Assembly (NCBI GenBank): GCA_002403895.1
Contig: DHIQ01000018.1
Span: forward strand, 37,972 to 51,983
Reading direction: 5' to 3'
Source: Candidatus Neomicrothrix sp. UBA4742
GTDB lineage: Bacteria > Actinomycetota > Acidimicrobiia > Acidimicrobiales > Acidimicrobilacustridaceae
DNA length: 14,012 bases
Shown piece by piece: positions 7,544 through 14,012 of the stretch (positions are counted from its first letter, which is position 1; each line of letters begins with the position of its first letter). Made by a program: the position numbers and the translations under genes. Under the pieces are notes generated by a model, which was not told the DNA's origin, made no database searches, and saw nothing but the letters and a program-made list of their open reading frames with translations.

Positions 7544-8341
7544 GTGCTACTCGCCATCGACGCCGGGAACACCGACACCGTCGTGGGCCTCTTCGAGCTC
7601 GACGGACCCGACCCGAGCGAACGCACCCGGCCCGAGGACGGGCTGATCGATCATTGGCGGATCGCCACCGAGGCCAACCGCACCGGCGACGAGCTGGCGG
7701 TGTTGCTCCAAGGGTTCCTGGCGCTGAGGAGCTTCACCCTCGATGACATCGACGGCATGGCCGTGTCCTCGGGCGTCCCCCGGGTGAAGGAGGCGCTACG
7801 CCTGCTGGCCGACCGGTATCTGGACTTCGACCCGATCATGATCGAGCCGGGGGTCCGCACCGGCATCGCCATCCTGGCTGAGAACCCCAAAGAGGTCGGT
7901 GCCGACCGCATCGCCAACGCGGTGGCGGCATTCGACCTGTATGGCGGCCCCACCATCGTCGCTGACTTCGGGACGGCCACCACCTGTGACGCGGTGTCGG
8001 CCAAGGGTGAGTACCTGGGCGGCGCCATCGCTCCAGGCATCGGAATCAGCATGGATGCGTTGGTGGGTCGGGCCGCGGCTCTGGGGGCGGTCGAGCTGGT
8101 GGAGCCACGCAGTGTGCTGGGCAAGAGCACGGTCGAGTCCATCCAGTCGGGCGCCGTCTACGGCTTCGCCGCTCAGGTCGACGGGTTGTGTGAGCGGATC
8201 CAAAACGAGCTGGGGGAGTGCACCATCATCTCGACCGGGGGCTTGGCCGAGCTCATCACGCCCCTGTCGAAGTTCATCCAGCACTCCGAGCCCTGGCTCA
8301 CCCTGCACGGCCTGCGCCTGGTCTACGAGAAGAACGTCTGA
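7544..8341 (+). CDS. coaX: Type III pantothenate kinase
   Basis: Phosphorylates pantothenate, the first committed step to coenzyme A, using the product of the upstream panC/panD genes. 265 residues of the ASKHA fold. Visible are the phosphate loop AIDAGNTDTVVG (4-15) with Asp6, the pantothenate-site region GADRIANAVAAF (119-130), DFGTATTCDAV (141-151), GGAIAPGI (159-166), STVESIQSGAVYGF (195-208) and STGGLAELI (230-238). Strong Shine-Dalgarno AAGGAG (7530-7535), 8 bases before GTG 7544. A TACCCT hexamer at 7508-7513 could be a -10 element for a roughly 25-base leader, without a clear -35. Type III enzymes are typically not inhibited by CoA and need a monovalent cation; this is family knowledge. 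Confidence 0.95.
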   Translation: MLLAIDAGNTDTVVGLFELDGPDPSERTRPEDGLIDHWRIATEANRTGDELAVLLQGFLALRSFTLDDIDGMAVSSGVPRVKEALRLLADRYLDFDPIMIEPGVRTGIAILAENPKEVGADRIANAVAAFDLYGGPTIVADFGTATTCDAVSAKGEYLGGAIAPGIGISMDALVGRAAALGAVELVEPRSVLGKSTVESIQSGAVYGFAAQVDGLCERIQNELGECTIISTGGLAELITPLSKFIQHSEPWLTLHGLRLVYEKNV

Positions 8342-8368
8342 CGGCTCGGGCGGGGTCGCGGGGCGCAC

Positions 8369-8374
8369 TACGGT
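8369..8374 (+). promoter_or_regulatory. Candidate -10 element of a leaderless promoter for the SDR gene
   Basis: TACGGT fits TANNNT and ends 7 bases before ATG 8382, with no Shine-Dalgarno sequence between. That spacing places the transcription start at the ATG. No matching -35 hexamer is evident. The coaX stop lies 27 bases upstream, so this would be an internal promoter dividing the cofactor genes from the SDR/acyltransferase pair. Confidence 0.4.
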
Positions 8375-8381
8375 CTGACCG

Positions 8382-9344
8382 ATGAGAGTCCTGATCACTG
8401 GCATGGGGGGAGAGCTGGGCACCCGCCTGGCCAACCAACTCGGCAACGATCCGAAGGTCGAGGCTGTTCTCGGGCTCGACATCGACCCGCCTCGCCGCCG
8501 TCACCGGGCGGAGTTCCATCGGGTCGACCCCCGCGACCGCGATCGCACTACCTCGCTGATCCGCGGGTTCCAGCCCACCGCGCTCGTGCACCTCGGGGTC
8601 TACGAGCCCTACGCCCGCAGCTCACCCCGCTCGGCGATGGAGCGCACCGCCGCCGGAACCATCACTGCGGTGACGGCCGCGGTGGATGCCGGTCGCCTGG
8701 ACCGGATCATCGTGCGGTCGGGCATCGAGATCTACGGACGTCGCCGGGGGGCGCCGGTCCGGCCCGACGAAACCGTGCAACCCGACCCCACCTCCTCGTT
8801 CGGCCATCAGCTCCAACACGTCGAGCGGGTCTGCACCGAGGGCGGCCTGCACGCCGCCATCCCCGTGACTGCGCTGCGATTCGCCCCGTTGGTGGGGCCG
8901 TCGTTTCCGAGCCCGCTGGGTCGGTTGCTGCGAATGCCGGCGGTGCCGTTCAACGTCCTGAGTGACCCTCCGTTCTCGGTGTTGCACCAACACGACGCGG
9001 CCGGCGCGCTCTTGGCCGCCCTGCGTCGCCCCGTCGATGGCCCGGTCAACGTCGTCGCCGCCGGTGCGGTGACCGCGTTCCAGGCGGCCCGCCTTGGTCA
9101 TCGGCTTCCGGTCCCGATCGCGGCCCTGGGCTGGTATTCGGCGCGGCTGGTGGCCGAGCTGGCCGGGGCGCCTGTGCCCGACCATGTCGAGGAGCTGCTG
9201 ACCCGGGGACGCACGGCCGACGGCAGCCACGTCGGCGAGCTGCTCGGGGTGCGACCCGAGCGCTCGAGCCCCGAAGTGGTCGAGGAGCTCTATGCGTGGG
9301 CCGAGGTCGTCCACCGGAGCGCGGCCGGGGCGGAGGCGGCGTGA
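8382..9344 (+). CDS. Atypical NAD-dependent epimerase/SDR family protein without YxxxK
   Basis: 320 residues. The N-terminal Rossmann segment is clear: MRVLITGMGGELGTRL with the GxxGxxG glycines at 7, 10 and 13, then an acidic GLDID (31-35). RSGIEIYG (112-119) matches the strand before the active site in extended SDRs. Where YxxxK is expected, the residues are Phe140 and Leu144 (SSFGHQLQHVE), with the usual later Glu148 kept. Catalysis by the standard SDR mechanism therefore looks lost or altered. It may bind a nucleotide without epimerase activity. From memory, the arrangement resembles the mycobacterial pair galE2 (Rv0501) with an acyltransferase-like neighbour (Rv0502), which would point to the cell envelope. 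Substrate unknown. It ends in GTGA overlap with the next gene. Confidence 0.8.
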   Translation: MRVLITGMGGELGTRLANQLGNDPKVEAVLGLDIDPPRRRHRAEFHRVDPRDRDRTTSLIRGFQPTALVHLGVYEPYARSSPRSAMERTAAGTITAVTAAVDAGRLDRIIVRSGIEIYGRRRGAPVRPDETVQPDPTSSFGHQLQHVERVCTEGGLHAAIPVTALRFAPLVGPSFPSPLGRLLRMPAVPFNVLSDPPFSVLHQHDAAGALLAALRRPVDGPVNVVAAGAVTAFQAARLGHRLPVPIAALGWYSARLVAELAGAPVPDHVEELLTRGRTADGSHVGELLGVRPERSSPEVVEELYAWAEVVHRSAAGAEAA

Positions 9345-10018
9345 CCGTCGTGGATGCCGACCTCGCGGCACTGGATCCCGATCTGGAGCGCAACGACGTC
9401 GGTGCCCTGCTCCAGCGCCGGGTCAGCGGTCGGTTCTCGGTCGACGAGTGGGGCCTCGATCGTGACCTGGTGCGGGCGGTGGCGCCCCTCACCCGACTCC
9501 GCTGGGACCTGCGGATCGAGGACGATCATCTGCTGCCGGAGATCGGCCCGGCGTTGCTGGTGCACACCCGCCGCATCGGGGTGTCGGAACCGATCGTGCT
9601 CACTTCGGCGGTGGCCCGGACCACGGACCGTCCGCTGCGTTGGATCGGTTCTCCGGATCGAGGGCCGATAGCCCCGCTCGCCCGGCGCCTAGGCGCTGTC
9701 CCCGGTCACCCGGCTGACCTTCGCAGCCTGTTGCGGGCCGGTGAGCTCGTCGGACTGCCCCTCGGTCGGGAGATCCTGCATCCCTTCCACGTGGGGGCCA
9801 TCCCGGTTGAACCGGTGGCCGCCGCCATCGCCGCCGGCGCGCCGATCATTCCGGTGGCGGTGATCGGGTTCGAGGTCGGGCGTTGGTGGACGATCCGCTT
9901 CGGTCGGCCCATCCCCACCCGGCGCAGTCGATCGGTGGGCGACGCCGACGAGGTGGCCACCTCCACCCGCCAACGGCTCCAGCACCTGCTGACCGACTCC
10001 CGGCGCTCCTCCCACTGA
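9341..10018 (+). CDS. Degenerate PlsC-like (glycerol-3-phosphate/lysophospholipid) acyltransferase homologue
   Basis: 225 residues from GTG 9341, which overlaps the previous stop as GTGA and has GGAGG (9332-9336) 4 bases before it. The PlsC block order can be traced: LLPEIGPALLVHTRRIGVSEP (64-84) in the place of the NHxxxxD block, LRAGELVGLPLGREIL (131-146) for the FPEG block, and AAGAPIIPVAVIGFE (164-178) for the last block, which is well kept. His75 is present but no Asp stands at the catalytic spacing, and FPEG has become LPLGR. So it is probably not an ordinary acyltransferase. It may bind an acyl or lipid ligand, or act with the coupled SDR protein. No signal peptide or obvious membrane segment. 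The fold call is moderately secure; function unknown. Confidence 0.65.
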   Translation: MTVVDADLAALDPDLERNDVGALLQRRVSGRFSVDEWGLDRDLVRAVAPLTRLRWDLRIEDDHLLPEIGPALLVHTRRIGVSEPIVLTSAVARTTDRPLRWIGSPDRGPIAPLARRLGAVPGHPADLRSLLRAGELVGLPLGREILHPFHVGAIPVEPVAAAIAAGAPIIPVAVIGFEVGRWWTIRFGRPIPTRRSRSVGDADEVATSTRQRLQHLLTDSRRSSH

Positions 10019-10059
10019 CCACAATCTGATGGGTCGTCATGTCGGGATCCGGGGTTGGC

Positions 10060-10065
10060 TAGCGT
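10060..10065 (+). promoter_or_regulatory. Candidate -10 element of a leaderless promoter for the hydrolase
   Basis: TAGCGT fits TANNNT and ends 8 bases before ATG 10074, with no Shine-Dalgarno between. The expected transcription start is at the ATG. The 55-base gap after the acyltransferase gene shows no convincing -35 element and no terminator. Confidence 0.4.
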
Positions 10066-10073
10066 GACGCCCC

Positions 10074-10895
10074 ATGGCATTCGCACAGGCTGCTGACGGC
10101 ACTCGTCTGCATTACGAGGTGTTCGGGCCTCGCCACGGCGAGCCGCTCTTGTTGATCCAGGGCCTGGGTGCCGACAGCCGGGGTTGGCTCCGCCAGCGGC
10201 GGGCGCTCGGCTCGCGCTATCGCTGCATCGTGTTCGACAATCGTGGGGCGGGGCGCTCGGACCACCCACCGGCCCCCTACGACCTCGAGGTCATGGCCGT
10301 CGACGCCCTCGCCGTGCTCGACGCGGCCGGGGTCGAGCGGGCCCACGTCATGGGCGCATCGATGGGCGGGATCCTGGCCCAAATCGTCGCGGTCCGTCAT
10401 CCCGAGCGGGTGCGTTCGCTGGTGTTGGCCTGTACGGCGTGTCGCCATCACCCCTGGCGCCGCGAGCTCCTGGCTGAGTGGGCCCAGACGGCGGCGACCG
10501 ATGGGATGGGCGCGTTCGCCCGCCAGGCCGTGCGCTGGCTGATCGGGCCCCGCTCCCTGCGTCGGTTCTGGCCGGCCGTCGGCCTGGTCGGCCCGCTGGC
10601 CATGACTGGGTCACCCGACGCGTTCGTGGCCCAGGTGCAGGCCATCCTCGACATGAACGACGACCTGCGGGCCGAGCTCATCACCATCACGGTGCCCACC
10701 CTGGTCCTGGTGGGCAGCCAGGACATCCTCACGCCCATGGGGGACAGCGAAGAGCTGGCCGAGCGGATCCCCGGGGCCGAGCTGGCCATCATCGGCGGCG
10801 CGGCCCACGGCTTCATGCTCGAAGCCGGGGCCGCGTTCAACCGCACCGTCCTGGAGTTCCTCGGTAGCGTCGCCAGCGCGCCAGTCAACGCCTGA
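10074..10895 (+). CDS. Alpha/beta-fold hydrolase
   Basis: 273 residues of a soluble alpha/beta hydrolase. The catalytic triad is complete: nucleophile Ser96 in the elbow GASMGG (94-99), Asp217 in GSQDILTP (214-221) and His245 in GGAAHGFM (241-248). The oxyanion region is IQGLGADSRGW (28-38), and VFDNRGAGRSD (53-63) is the usual following strand and turn. A cap segment lies at about 125-195. Such proteins range from esterases and lactonases to haloperoxidase-like enzymes and 3-oxoadipate enol-lactonase relatives; substrate cannot be read from the sequence. No signal peptide. It converges with the lipoprotein gene on the other strand, the two stop codons being 24 bases apart, with no terminator hairpin in the gap. 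Confidence 0.9.
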   Translation: MAFAQAADGTRLHYEVFGPRHGEPLLLIQGLGADSRGWLRQRRALGSRYRCIVFDNRGAGRSDHPPAPYDLEVMAVDALAVLDAAGVERAHVMGASMGGILAQIVAVRHPERVRSLVLACTACRHHPWRRELLAEWAQTAATDGMGAFARQAVRWLIGPRSLRRFWPAVGLVGPLAMTGSPDAFVAQVQAILDMNDDLRAELITITVPTLVLVGSQDILTPMGDSEELAERIPGAELAIIGGAAHGFMLEAGAAFNRTVLEFLGSVASAPVNA

Positions 10896-10919
10896 GCGGA
10901 GGTGAGAGCGAAACCGGGT

Positions 10920-12617
10920 TTACTGGTCGAGCCAGAGTCCACCGAGCCACGTCTTGGGCTCGAAGTTGCCGAAGCTGATCTCCCGGGCCGGGTTGAGGCC
11001 CTTCACGCTCGTGTTGGCAATGATCGTGTATGGCGTGCGGTAGAGCCAGATGTTGGTGAACCCGGCGTTCAATTGCTTGACCAGGTCGTCGTAGGAGTCC
11101 TTGCGAACATTGGCGAACCCGCTGACCCGACCGGCGGTGACGTCCTTTTCCACCGCCGGGGTCGTGTACTGGGTGAAGTTGATGCTGATGGTGCCGACGC
11201 CCTTGGCCGTGCTGGCCGACCAGAAGTAGTAGTCCTGGTCGGGGTCCGGGTAGCCGTAGTTGCGGAAGTAGGCCGCCTGGTAGTCGCCGGTGGCGATCTT
11301 GATGATGTAGGCGGTCTGCTCGAGCGTCTCGATGTTGACGTCGATGCCGGCGTCCTTCCACTGGCTCTGCACCTGCTGCAGAGTCTTCTGGGTGTCCACG
11401 CCGGGCAGGCCGGACAGGGTGAACTTCAGCGACGGCTGACCAGTGTCGGCCAGGTACTGGGCCACCTCGGCCTTGGCCGCGTTGAGATCGAACGACACGT
11501 AGCCGTTCTGGCTGTCGGGCATGCCCCAGACGTTGTTGGGACCCCACGGCGACGAGGGGACCTCGACGCCGTCGCCCACGTTGGCTGCCACCGCGCTGGC
11601 ATCGGTGGCCAGCGCCAGGGCCTTGCGGGCGTGGATGTTGCTCAGCGGGTTGAACTTGCCACCCACCTGGGGTGCGGTGTTGGGCATGACGAAGACGTTC
11701 TCCGTCGACCAGTCCTTGACGACGGTTTGGGTGCCCGCCAGCTTGTCGGCGTCGACGGCGCGGGTCGTGTACATCATGTTGACGTCGCCGGCCTGGACGG
11801 CATCGGCCCGCGCGCTGTCATCGGGGATGACCTTGAACTCGATCGAGTCGAGATGGGGCAGGCCCTTCACCCAGTAGTTCGGGTTCTTCTTCACCTTGAA
11901 ACTGTTGCCCGGCTCCCAGCTGTCGAAGATGAACGGCCCGGTCCCGATCGGGTGGGCCGCCCCCTTGTCGGCCGAGGCCAGCATGGTGGGAGACATCATG
12001 TACGCGGAGCCACCCTGCAAGAAGCTGCTGGGGAATGCAGCCCACGGCTGGGTCAGCTCCACCTGGACGGTCAGCGGGTCGATAACCGTGACCTGCTTGA
12101 ACATGGGCTTGAGGGCGAGGCCGGAGAGCGGGCCCTGGACGTAGGCGTCGATGTTCTGCTTGACCGAGGCGGCGTCGAAATCCTCGCCGCTCTGGTACTT
12201 GATGCCCGGGTGGAGCTTGATCTGCCACTGGTCGAACGCCTCGTTGGCGATCCACGAGTCGGCCAGCCAGGGCTTGGCCCCAGAATCTTTGCCCTGCGTG
12301 GCGAGGGGCTCGAGCACGGTGGAGCCCACGAGGCTGCCGGTGTCGGCCCACTGGGCGTTGGCCGGGTTCCATCCGTTGGTCTCGGCGCTGATGCCGATGG
12401 CCAGCGCGCCGCCGTCCTTGGGCGTGCCCTCATCCGCGGTCCCGGTGGTGTTGCCCTGGGGCGTCGTGGTGGCGGTCTCGCCTTTGCTGGACGTCCCGCA
12501 GGCCACCGCGGCCAGGCTGAGCGTGACCCCCATGGCGACCAATGCCAATCGCGCTCGACGGGATCGATGGTGCTCCCCCGTCTCCAGGGGATGTGCCGAC
12601 TTCGTGTTCGGTGCCAT
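10920..12617 (-). CDS. ABC transporter substrate-binding lipoprotein, family 5 (peptide/oligopeptide type)
   Basis: 565 residues from ATG 12617, which has GGAGG 6 bases upstream. An in-frame GTG at 12650 lies upstream of the likely transcription start and is less likely. The N-terminus is a lipoprotein signal: basic HHRSRRAR (16-23), hydrophobic LALVAMGVTLSLAAVA, then Cys40 as the lipid-modified residue (lipobox AVAC, a weak match at -3). The SRR part recalls a Tat motif but lacks Phe. The mature part has SBP_bac_5 features: GGALAIGISAE, LEPLAT, HPGIKYQSGEDFDAASV, and the signature region GTGPFIFDSWEPGNSFKVKKNPNYW. It should sit on the outer face of the membrane and deliver peptides or another solute to permeases, but no permease or ATPase gene is adjacent. 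Ligand unknown. Confidence 0.92.
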   Translation of the reverse strand: MAPNTKSAHPLETGEHHRSRRARLALVAMGVTLSLAAVACGTSSKGETATTTPQGNTTGTADEGTPKDGGALAIGISAETNGWNPANAQWADTGSLVGSTVLEPLATQGKDSGAKPWLADSWIANEAFDQWQIKLHPGIKYQSGEDFDAASVKQNIDAYVQGPLSGLALKPMFKQVTVIDPLTVQVELTQPWAAFPSSFLQGGSAYMMSPTMLASADKGAAHPIGTGPFIFDSWEPGNSFKVKKNPNYWVKGLPHLDSIEFKVIPDDSARADAVQAGDVNMMYTTRAVDADKLAGTQTVVKDWSTENVFVMPNTAPQVGGKFNPLSNIHARKALALATDASAVAANVGDGVEVPSSPWGPNNVWGMPDSQNGYVSFDLNAAKAEVAQYLADTGQPSLKFTLSGLPGVDTQKTLQQVQSQWKDAGIDVNIETLEQTAYIIKIATGDYQAAYFRNYGYPDPDQDYYFWSASTAKGVGTISINFTQYTTPAVEKDVTAGRVSGFANVRKDSYDDLVKQLNAGFTNIWLYRTPYTIIANTSVKGLNPAREISFGNFEPKTWLGGLWLDQ

Positions 12618-12651
12618 GTTCCGCCTCCGGCTCATCTGGCCTCTTGTCACG

Positions 12652-12657
12652 AAGATA
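12652..12657 (-). promoter_or_regulatory. Candidate -10 element for the substrate-binding protein gene
   Basis: On the minus strand the sequence reads GATTATCTTCGTGAC; TATCTT fits a -10 hexamer. Transcription would start near 12645, giving a leader of about 28 bases that contains GGAGG before ATG 12617. No consensus -35 is seen at 16-18 bases. Confidence 0.4.
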
Positions 12658-12687
12658 ATCGGCGGGGGCCGAGAAAAGCTGAGGCAA

Positions 12688-12705
12688 CTGGGCCGTTCGG
12701 CCTAG
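12688..12705 (-). terminator. Hairpin between the prenyl synthase and lipoprotein genes, weak terminator candidate
   Basis: CTGGGCCGTTCGGCCTAG (plus strand) contains the perfect arms GGCCG and CGGCC around TT, with two further pairs after one mismatch or wobble. It lies 20 bases after the stop of the minus-strand prenyl synthase gene. On that strand a TTTT occurs only about 14 bases further on, so an intrinsic terminator is possible but not typical. Confidence 0.3.
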
Positions 12706-12724
12706 GCGGCGCGCCCGGTGGGAC

Positions 12725-13726
12725 TCAACGCTCGGCGGCGACCCTGACCGTTTCCAGCAGGTGGTCGGCGGCGGCCACCAGCGCCCCACCCGCTTCCGAC
12801 TCGGTGACGTCGGTCAGGGCGGCGGCGGCCTGACCGGCGTAAGCCCGCGCCGTGTCGAGGGCAGTCTCGACCTCCCGGCTGCCTCGCACGATAGCTCGGG
12901 CGTCAGCCAGGGCCGGCGGCTCGAGTGGCCCGCCCAGGAGGTCACCGAGGCGATCAGCATCGCTTCCTCCGGCGGCCAGCACTCGGATCACCGGCAGGGT
13001 GTAGACGCCTTCGACGAGGTCGTGGCCCGACGGCTTTCCCAACTCCTCGTCGGTGGCCACCACGTCCAAGATGTCGTCGACGATCTGGAAGGCCATGCCG
13101 TAGCTGTGGCCGAACTGGGTGAGGCGGTCGATGACCGGTCGGGGCAGGCCGCCGACGATGCCGCCGATACGACAGGCCGTGCCCAATAGCGAGGCGGTCT
13201 TGCCGTCGATGGAAGCGAGGTAGCCCTCCTCGTTGCGCTGCGCGTTGAAGGTGTGCTGGAGCTCCAGGATCTGCCCCTCGCACAGCCGGGCGATGGTCGA
13301 AGCCAACAGCCCCGCCACCTCGGTTCCCAGTGAGGCGGCGATCTCCGAGGCGCGGGCCAGCAGGTAGTCGCCGGCAAGGATCGCCTTGAGGTTTCCCCAG
13401 CGGGCGTTCACGCTCTCCACCGTTCGCCGGGTGAGGGCATCGTCCATGACGTCGTCGTGGTAGAGCGATCCGAGATGGACCAACTCGACCGACACCGCGC
13501 CGCTGACCACGTCGGCCGGAGCTGGTGCCATGGCCGCCAGCCGGGTGGCCGCCGACGCGACGCAGAACGCGGGGCGGACCCGCTTGCCCCCGGCCTTGAT
13601 CAGGTGGCTGGCCACCTCGGTGAGGAAGCGATCCTCGGCCTGCACGGAGAGGCGCAGTTGGTCTTCGACCCGGGCCAGGTCGTCGGCCAGAGTCGGGAGC
13701 AGCAGGAGCGGATTGGGCTGAACCAC
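12725..13726 (-). CDS. Trans-polyprenyl diphosphate synthase, probably long-chain
   Basis: 333 residues. Elongates an allylic diphosphate with isopentenyl diphosphate. Visible are GGKRVRP (46-52), the first aspartate-rich motif DDVMD (91-95) followed by TRR, the Lys176-Thr177 pair (GKTASL), and the second motif DDILD (217-221) with GKPSGHDL (230-237). Residues 4 and 5 before the first motif are Ser87 and Gly86. Small residues there usually allow long chains, so a menaquinone side-chain synthase (heptaprenyl to nonaprenyl) is more likely than a farnesyl synthase; this is inference. GTG 13726 is the first start, because an in-frame TAG lies four codons upstream. It has no Shine-Dalgarno, but TAGGGT ends 6 bases before it. 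Transcribed divergently from clpC. Confidence 0.92.
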   Translation of the reverse strand: MVQPNPLLLLPTLADDLARVEDQLRLSVQAEDRFLTEVASHLIKAGGKRVRPAFCVASAATRLAAMAPAPADVVSGAVSVELVHLGSLYHDDVMDDALTRRTVESVNARWGNLKAILAGDYLLARASEIAASLGTEVAGLLASTIARLCEGQILELQHTFNAQRNEEGYLASIDGKTASLLGTACRIGGIVGGLPRPVIDRLTQFGHSYGMAFQIVDDILDVVATDEELGKPSGHDLVEGVYTLPVIRVLAAGGSDADRLGDLLGGPLEPPALADARAIVRGSREVETALDTARAYAGQAAAALTDVTESEAGGALVAAADHLLETVRVAAER

Positions 13727-13732
13727 CCTGTC

Positions 13733-13738
13733 ACCCTA
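13733..13738 (-). promoter_or_regulatory. Candidate -10 element of a leaderless promoter for the prenyl synthase
   Basis: TAGGGT on the minus strand ends 6 bases before GTG 13726. Its TAG is also the in-frame stop that excludes longer starts. With no Shine-Dalgarno, a leaderless transcript starting at or very near the GTG is the simplest reading. Confidence 0.45.
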
Positions 13739-13741
13739 CGT

Positions 13742-13753
13742 GGGGGCGCCCCC
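13742..13753. repeat. 12-bp perfect palindrome GGGGGCGCCCCC
   Basis: A perfect GC-only palindrome lies 4 bases upstream of the proposed -10 element of the prenyl synthase gene, inside the 171-base divergent region shared with clpC. It could be an operator, or chance in GC-rich DNA. Confidence 0.4.
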
Positions 13754-13844
13754 CGGCGAGAAACCCTCACGTCGGTGTTCGTGTGCCATTCGACCACTGA
13801 CGGGGTCCTGTCCCCCCGCACCGTGTGTTCGCCAGGGACGTGGC

Positions 13845-13850
13845 TACACT
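13845..13850 (+). promoter_or_regulatory. Candidate -10 element of the clpC promoter
   Basis: TACACT fits TANNNT and would give a start near 13857 and a leader of about 40 bases before TTG 13898. There is no good -35. A TTCGCC...GACG stretch (13828-13840) sits where one would be and weakly recalls the ClgR activator site known for actinobacterial clp genes. Confidence 0.4.
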
Positions 13851-13897
13851 TGCCCCACGATCCCCAGCCCGTGGGTTCCAGCCCTGGGAGGCAGTCC

Positions 13898-14012
13898 TTG
13901 TTCGAACGATTCACCGATCGGGCCCGTCGTGTTGTCGTCCTGGCGCAGGAAGAAGCACGACTGCTCAATCACAACTACATCGGCACCGAGCACATCCTGC
14001 TCGGGCTGATCC
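13898..14012 (+). CDS. clpC: ATP-dependent Clp protease ATP-binding subunit ClpC (3' end outside window)
   Basis: Only the first 38 codons are present, [20 protein letters not shown] and then [18 protein letters not shown]. This is the start of the Clp N-terminal repeat domain and is close to identical with ClpC of actinobacteria and Firmicutes. ClpC is a hexameric AAA+ unfoldase that feeds proteins to ClpP. The start codon is TTG 13898, supported by GGGAGG (13886-13891) 6 bases upstream and by the fit to the known N-terminus. The Shine-Dalgarno lies in a possible small hairpin (TTCCAGCCCTGGGA, 13876-13889). The gene's position downstream of the fol/pan/coaX cluster follows the actinobacterial pattern. 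Confidence 0.95.
   Translation, partial: MFERFTDRARRVVVLAQEEARLLNHNYIGTEHILLGLI

Noticed and set aside
10896..10919. A shared terminator between the convergent hydrolase and binding-protein genes
   Set aside because: The 24 bases contain no inverted repeat or T-run.
10920..12617. Binding-protein gene as a horizontally acquired insert because its local GC looks lower
   Set aside because: Third codon positions are still mostly G or C. The lower GC follows from its many Lys, Asn, Tyr, Phe and Ile residues, normal for secreted binding proteins. No repeats or mobile genes flank it.
10902..12833. A 643-codon plus-strand open frame opposite the binding-protein gene
   Set aside because: Its translation is low-complexity, rich in Val, Gly, Arg and His, with no recognisable domain. 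The minus strand carries a clear lipoprotein signal and SBP_bac_5 signature. It is a mirror frame of GC-rich coding DNA.

Overview
The window is GC-rich (about 70% by eye) and densely coded. It carries an actinobacterial cofactor-biosynthesis cluster. The order folE-folP-folB-folK-DUF2520-panC-panD-coaX, with clpC further on, matches the mycobacterial order as I remember it. Here nadB-nadC sit between panD and coaX, an extra gene sits between folP and folB, and five other genes lie between coaX and clpC. This fits a high-GC actinobacterium outside the classical Mycobacterium/Streptomyces lines, perhaps class Acidimicrobiia. The class is inference from layout only.

Layout. 1-2724: tetrahydrofolate genes folE (5' end cut by the window edge), folP, an unrecognised gene resembling a dual-specificity phosphatase but without its catalytic cysteine, folB and folK. 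2728-4863: pantothenate genes, namely a Rossmann/DUF2520 protein (possible ketopantoate reductase), panC and panD. 4898-7473: nadB and nadC for NAD synthesis; nadA is absent. 7544-8341: coaX, type III pantothenate kinase, which uses the pantothenate made by the upstream genes. 8382-10018: a translationally coupled pair, an atypical SDR/epimerase-like protein and a degenerate PlsC-like acyltransferase. 10074-10895: an alpha/beta hydrolase. 10920-12617 (minus): a solitary family 5 ABC substrate-binding lipoprotein. 12725-13726 (minus): a polyprenyl diphosphate synthase. 13898-end: the start of clpC.

All plus-strand genes from folE to the hydrolase are co-directional. Many are tightly packed: 4-base overlaps at folP/phosphatase-like, nadB/nadC and SDR/acyltransferase, and gaps of 3-4 bases at folB/folK and folK/DUF2520. 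The cluster combines folate, pantothenate/CoA and NAD synthesis. Missing partners (panB, nadA, folC, a classical panE) must lie elsewhere.

Regulatory structure. Four genes without a Shine-Dalgarno sequence have a TANNNT hexamer 6-8 bases before the start codon, as expected for leaderless transcripts. Perfect inverted repeats lie in front of folP and across the panC stop codon. The intergenic region between the prenyl synthase and clpC holds two divergent promoters and a 12-base palindrome. No intergenic stretch exceeds 300 bases. I saw no RNA genes, CRISPR, insertion sequences or attachment sites.
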